Of a DNA stretch of 64,000 bases, positions 61,137 to 64,000 are shown one piece after another. A program made the translations under genes and the position numbers. The DNA is from Devosia rhizoryzae (lineage in GTDB: Bacteria > Pseudomonadota > Alphaproteobacteria > Rhizobiales > Devosiaceae). The stretch covers positions 1,302,001 to 1,366,000 of the forward strand of contig NZ_CP068046.1 in NCBI RefSeq assembly GCF_016698665.1. Reading direction: 5' to 3'. Each line of letters opens with the position of its first letter. Positions within the stretch are counted from its first letter, which is position 1. Below the pieces are notes generated by a model. That model saw only the letters and a list, made by a program, of their open reading frames with translations. It did not search any database and had not been told where the DNA came from.

Positions 61137-61143
61137 CCGGCTC

Positions 61144-61282
61144 AATAAAGCAAAGGCGATACAAATCGCCGCACGTCGACAAGGTCAAGGGAGGAGCGTT
61201 GGCAGCCGCTGTATAGCGTGCCTAAGACCAACGTATTGTCGAACGAACTCAAAACGGCGGGGCCTCGAGCCCCGCTTTTTTA
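61144..61282 (+). ncRNA. Candidate structured leader or small RNA with three stem-loops
   Basis: No coding frame is convincing here, but three stem-loops are perfect or nearly so: GGCGAT-ACAA-ATCGCC (61155-61170), GGCA..CGCT-GTAT-AGCG-TGCC (61201-61222) and the terminator hairpin (61257-61275). A purine-rich linker with GGGAGGAG lies between the first two. The transcript would be about 138 bases. It can be an independent small RNA or an attenuator leader for the YjbR-like gene, whose start is 16 bases beyond. No known RNA family was recognised. Confidence 0.42.
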
Positions 61283-61285
61283 TTT
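61257..61285 (+). terminator. Strong Rho-independent terminator
   Basis: GCGGGGC-CTCGA-GCCCCGC is followed by TTTTTTATTT. It lies in the intergenic region between divergent genes, where a plus-strand terminator has no upstream coding gene. It therefore ends a non-coding transcript or controls the gene at 61298. Confidence 0.88.
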
Positions 61286-61297
61286 GCGGTGAGCGAG

Positions 61298-61621
61298 ATG
61301 GCGGATGCAAAGAGTTTTGTTGCGGCGGCCATGGCCCTGTCCGGCACAGTGTCGGCACCGCACTTCGATCGCACGGCGTTCAAGGTAAAGCGCACGTTTG
61401 CGACGCTGGCGGCAGATGGGCTTAGCGCCAACCTCGCCTTCACGCCCGATGAGCAGGAGCTCAAATGCGCGGTGGCGTCGCAGATTTTTCAGCGCATCGA
61501 CAATAAGTGGGGACTGCAAGGCTGGACCACGATGTGGCTCAGCGAGGCGAGTGACGAGGATGTGGCCGTGGCTCTCGCCATGGCGTACGCCCATGCGATC
61601 GGGCCAGCGCGAAAGCGCTAG
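61298..61621 (+). CDS. MmcQ/YjbR-like protein
   Basis: A 107-residue protein resembling the MmcQ/YjbR (CyaY-like DNA-binding fold) family: GTVSAPHFDRTAFKVKRTFATL (key part PHFDRTAFKVK), LAFTPDEQELKCA and the end GLQGWTTMWLSEASDEDV. YjbR-fold proteins may bind DNA, but no function is established. ATG 61298 is only 16 bases past the terminator; GTG 61289 is also in frame. Its stop codon shares CTAG with the convergent DUF1467 gene. Confidence 0.85.
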   Translation: MADAKSFVAAAMALSGTVSAPHFDRTAFKVKRTFATLAADGLSANLAFTPDEQELKCAVASQIFQRIDNKWGLQGWTTMWLSEASDEDVAVALAMAYAHAIGPARKR

Positions 61622-61869
61622 CGATTCCAGTAGGCGTGGAGCGTGGGGTTGTTGATGCCCCAGAGCAGCAGCGCCGTCAGCGCGATCGAGAGCACCGTAG
61701 TGATCAGCGCCTTGCGGATCAGCATGGGCTGAACCGGCGCGCCGGGGTCATTGCCGGCGATGACTTCCGCACCGGTTTCGTGATGGCTGTGACTGCCGAT
61801 CGGCAGCACGGCGACAAAGGTCAGCCACCAGACGACGAAATATACAGCGAGGAGAGATCCGATTTGCAT
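61618..61869 (-). CDS. DUF1467 family membrane protein
   Basis: An 83-residue protein with two membrane segments (LLAVYFVVWWLTFVAVLPIG and TTVLSIALTALLLWGI). DUF1467 is an alphaproteobacterial family often found beside proS and rnj, as here. The loop SHSHHETG has three histidines, with metal binding possible. Function is unknown. Upstream in-frame codons to 61950 are probably not translated. Confidence 0.9.
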   Translation of the reverse strand: MQIGSLLAVYFVVWWLTFVAVLPIGSHSHHETGAEVIAGNDPGAPVQPMLIRKALITTVLSIALTALLLWGINNPTLHAYWNR

Positions 61870-61954
61870 GGGGCTGGTGTAGCGCGGAACGGGTGTTGGT
61901 GGAAGTGGCGGGGTGTCGCGGCACGGGATCGTGTGCGAAGGGGCCCCCACCCAG

Positions 61955-62068
61955 CCTCCCCCGTCAGTCGGGGGAGGAGTTTCGCCGGTGCAACACGCTC
62001 GATGTCATCCCCGCGCAGGCGGGGATCCATCCTGAGATCTCAAGATAGGCCCCGGCTCAAGGCCGGGG
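61955..62068. repeat. Three consecutive GC-rich hairpins between rnj and DUF1467
   Basis: CCTCCCCCG-TCAGT-CGGGGGAGG (61955-61977), ATCCCCGC-GCAG-GCGGGGAT (62007-62026) and CCCCGGC-TCAAG-GCCGGGG (62050-62068) are perfect palindromes. The second and third have the look of dispersed repeats in this group of bacteria. None has a T-run. They could end or protect the rnj transcript. Confidence 0.75.
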
Positions 62069-62099
62069 TGACAGCCGGTGGGCTGGACGAGCGCCGGGA

Positions 62100-63773
62100 T
62101 CAAACCCGGTGCACGAAGATCGAGACGTTGGGCTTGCGGCCCCAGAAGGCGTTCACTTCGTTGCGGATGCCTTTAAAGAGCGCGTTGTTGAGCACTTCGG
62201 TGTCGCTGCGGCGCTTGGGCGGCATCGACTTGATGATGTTGGCAACGGTGTCTTCGACGATGTCGGAAACCGACTCATCTTCGGTCTCGGGCAGGCCTTC
62301 GATCACCATTTCGGGGCCGGACACGACCTGGCCGTTCGAATTGACGCAAAGGCTGACGGTGATCATGCCGCCAAAGGACAGGCGGCGGCGGCCCTTGACG
62401 CCCGACTCCTCGGGCGTGCAGAGGACGAGGCCATCGAGATAGAGCTCGCCGGTGCGCACTTCGGCCGGAAATGCGAGAGGTTCGGGGAAAAGGCGAACCA
62501 TGTCGCCGTTGCGGGTTTCCACCACATTGGGGATGCCCTCTTCACGGCCAAGCTTGGCATGGGCTTCAAGGTGCATCGCTTCGCCGTGCACCGGCACCAG
62601 CACCTGCGGCTTGACCCAGGAATAGAGTTTGCGCAGCTCGCCGCGGCGCGGGTGGCCGGTGACGTGAACCATGGCATCGCTGGCGGTGATGACCTCGACG
62701 CCGCGATCGATCAGGAGGTTCTGGATGTCGTTGACTTCGCGCTCGTTGCCCGGAATTGCCCAGGACGAGAAGATCATGCGGTCGCCGGCATTGAGATCGA
62801 TGACCGGGTGATCGCCGCGGGCAATGCGGGCGATGGCGGCGCGGGCCTCGCCCTGCGAGCCGGTGCAGATCAGGACGCACTTGTCGCGGGCGATGGTGCG
62901 ATAGGCATCCTGGTCATGAAGGGTCGGCAGGCCTTCGAGCATGCCCAGTTCCCGGGCGATGCCCATGATGCGATGGAGCGAGCGACCGGACAGGACCACT
63001 TCGCGCCCGGCCTGGTGTGCGGCGCGAACGATGGAAACGACGCGACCGACATTGGACGCAAAGGTCGTAACGGCGACGCGGTTCGGCGCATCGGCGATCA
63101 GCTGCGCGAGGTTGCGGCCGATCTCTTCCTCGGATGGGCTTTCGCCTTCCTTCATCGCATTGGTGGAGTCGCAGATCAGCGCCAGCGGCAGGTCGCTTTC
63201 GTTGCCGATGGCTTCCATTCGCGCAAAGTCGGTCGGACGGCCCAGCGTTGGGGTCGGGTCGAGCTTCCAATCGCCAGTATGGAGCGCACGGCCGATCGGG
63301 GTGGTGATCAGCAGGGCGTTCGATTCGGGTATCGAGTGGGCGACGTTGATCGGCTCGATGGTGAAGGGGCCAACGGTGAACGGCTTGCCGGGCGTCATGA
63401 TGGTGACGTCGACATTTTCGACGATGCCGTCCCCTGCCCGCTTGGCGGCCAGCATGGCGGCGGTAAATGGCGTGGCGTAGACGGGCTTGTCGAAAACTGG
63501 CCAGAGATCGAGCACCGCGCCATAGTGATCTTCGTGGCTGTGCGTGAGAATTAGCGCCAGGACGTCATCGGCGTTTTCCTCGAGGAATTCGGGATTGGCC
63601 ATGATCAGTTCGATGCCCGGCAGGTCGGGGCCGCCGAAGCTGACGCCGCAATCGACCACAATCCACTTGCGCGAGCGCTCGGGGCCGAATCCATAGGCGG
63701 CCATGTTCATGCCGATTTCGCCGACGCCGCCAAGCGGCACAAAGACGAGTTCATCCCTTTGGGTTTGAGCCAT
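62100..63773 (-). CDS. rnj: Ribonuclease J
   Basis: A 557-residue metallo-beta-lactamase/beta-CASP nuclease with 5'-3' exo- and endonuclease action in mRNA decay and rRNA maturation. LTHSHEDHYGA is motif II, HTGDWKLD follows, and the beta-CASP motifs TFASNVGR, SGRSL and VHVTGHPRRGEL, VPVHGE are present. The C-terminal domain (residues 450-557) is present. It lies downstream of birA; coaX, often between them in relatives, is absent. Confidence 0.96.
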   Translation of the reverse strand: MAQTQRDELVFVPLGGVGEIGMNMAAYGFGPERSRKWIVVDCGVSFGGPDLPGIELIMANPEFLEENADDVLALILTHSHEDHYGAVLDLWPVFDKPVYATPFTAAMLAAKRAGDGIVENVDVTIMTPGKPFTVGPFTIEPINVAHSIPESNALLITTPIGRALHTGDWKLDPTPTLGRPTDFARMEAIGNESDLPLALICDSTNAMKEGESPSEEEIGRNLAQLIADAPNRVAVTTFASNVGRVVSIVRAAHQAGREVVLSGRSLHRIMGIARELGMLEGLPTLHDQDAYRTIARDKCVLICTGSQGEARAAIARIARGDHPVIDLNAGDRMIFSSWAIPGNEREVNDIQNLLIDRGVEVITASDAMVHVTGHPRRGELRKLYSWVKPQVLVPVHGEAMHLEAHAKLGREEGIPNVVETRNGDMVRLFPEPLAFPAEVRTGELYLDGLVLCTPEESGVKGRRRLSFGGMITVSLCVNSNGQVVSGPEMVIEGLPETEDESVSDIVEDTVANIIKSMPPKRRSDTEVLNNALFKGIRNEVNAFWGRKPNVSIFVHRV

Positions 63774-63844
63774 GGGTTGTTCCTTTTCTTGCGGTCGGAA
63801 CGCCGGGCGAACTCAGGTCGCCGGTCGTTTCAACCATGTTGTGG

Positions 63845-64000
63845 TCAGCTTCGGGCGCTGGCCGTTGCCCCAAAATGCACATCGCCTGCGGTGATCGGGA
63901 ATCGCGCGCCAGTGTCGTCGCGGATGATCAATCGACCGGAAGAATCGATGGTTTCGAAAATGCCGCGCCGGACGAGACCGTCCTGCGTGACGGCGACTGG
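63845..64000 (-). CDS. birA: Biotin--protein ligase, C-terminal 51 residues (cut by right edge)
   Basis: The window ends inside this gene. The 51 residues present (GIFETIDSSGRLIIRDD, FPITAGDVHFG) match the C-terminal SH3-like domain of BirA, which attaches biotin to acetyl-CoA carboxylase. The gene is read on the minus strand and stops 71 bases upstream of rnj. Identity is good on motif grounds and the usual neighbourhood (birA-coaX-rnj in relatives). Confidence 0.85.
   Translation of the reverse strand, partial: PVAVTQDGLVRRGIFETIDSSGRLIIRDDTGARFPITAGDVHFGATASARS

Noticed and set aside
61144..61282. Signal recognition particle (4.5S) RNA
   Set aside because: There is a loose match to the GGTCA...GGAAG...GCAGCC region, but the apical-loop sequence and the single long hairpin of 4.5S RNA are missing.
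62109..63554. Long plus-strand open frame opposite rnj
   Set aside because: Antisense shadow of a complete ribonuclease J gene, with no recognisable domain.
1..64000. CRISPR array, prophage or insertion sequence
   Set aside because: No regularly spaced repeats, phage structural genes, integrase or transposase were seen on either strand.

Overview
The window reads as a GC-rich alphaproteobacterial chromosome of the order Hyphomicrobiales, most like Devosia or a close relative. This assignment is inferred from gene order and recalled protein similarity, not from a database search. Supporting points are the gatC/ruvX neighbourhood, the block birA-rnj-DUF1467-proS-lolCE-lolD, the run coaD-ppi-ppi-queA-tgt, a short ProRS of the alphaproteobacterial type, an SdhE-mfd overlap and frequent GTG/TTG starts. 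Coding density is high and many genes overlap by 4 bases. I see no prophage, transposase, integrase or CRISPR array.

Region by region. 1-5.5 kb: gatA (cut by the left edge), a secreted protein, a GNAT acetyltransferase and gatC, then ruvX, an SDR, a VOC protein and an RluE-type pseudouridine synthase. 5.6-16 kb: two MFS transporters and many small accessory or envelope genes (DUF2934, nucleosidase, a protein with five 11-residue repeats, SleB hydrolase, DUF2076, a FliK-like/FlhB-like pair, ExoD, glycosyltransferase, DUF1993, a K+ channel with a zinc ribbon). 16-21 kb: a signalling cluster of SLC5-type sensor kinase, a 73-residue membrane protein, a receiver-only response regulator and a ScfR-like XRE regulator. 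21-29 kb: a complete Liv-type ABC transporter convergent with pxpBCA (5-oxoprolinase). 29.7-33 kb: tRNA-Ser(TGA) followed by an mcrBC restriction pair. 33-46.5 kb: quinone reductase, TerC, a UbiH-like monooxygenase, an IalB-like protein, mfd, sdhE, recG and glmUS. 46.6-57 kb: a SPOR-like protein, tRNA-Lys(TTT), then a long minus-strand series coaD-ppi-ppi-(secreted)-DMT-queA-exoD-mscS-tgt-pgi-map. 57-64 kb: palindromic repeats, lolD/lolCE/proS, a structured leader or small RNA ending in a strong terminator before a YjbR-like gene, DUF1467, rnj and the 3' end of birA.

How the genes work together: most of the window is housekeeping (translation fidelity, queuosine in tRNA, DNA repair, amino-sugar precursors, lipoprotein export, RNA turnover). 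The more distinctive parts are: (1) the 16-21 kb cluster, where the XRE regulator carries a segment that aligns with the DHp helices of the histidine kinase in the same cluster, including its phospho-accepting histidine; (2) an McrB whose AAA+ core is split by an EVE/PUA-like insertion; (3) the three-stem-loop RNA candidate upstream of the YjbR-like gene; (4) a Tgt that has lost most of its zinc ligands; and (5) a family of palindromic intergenic elements.
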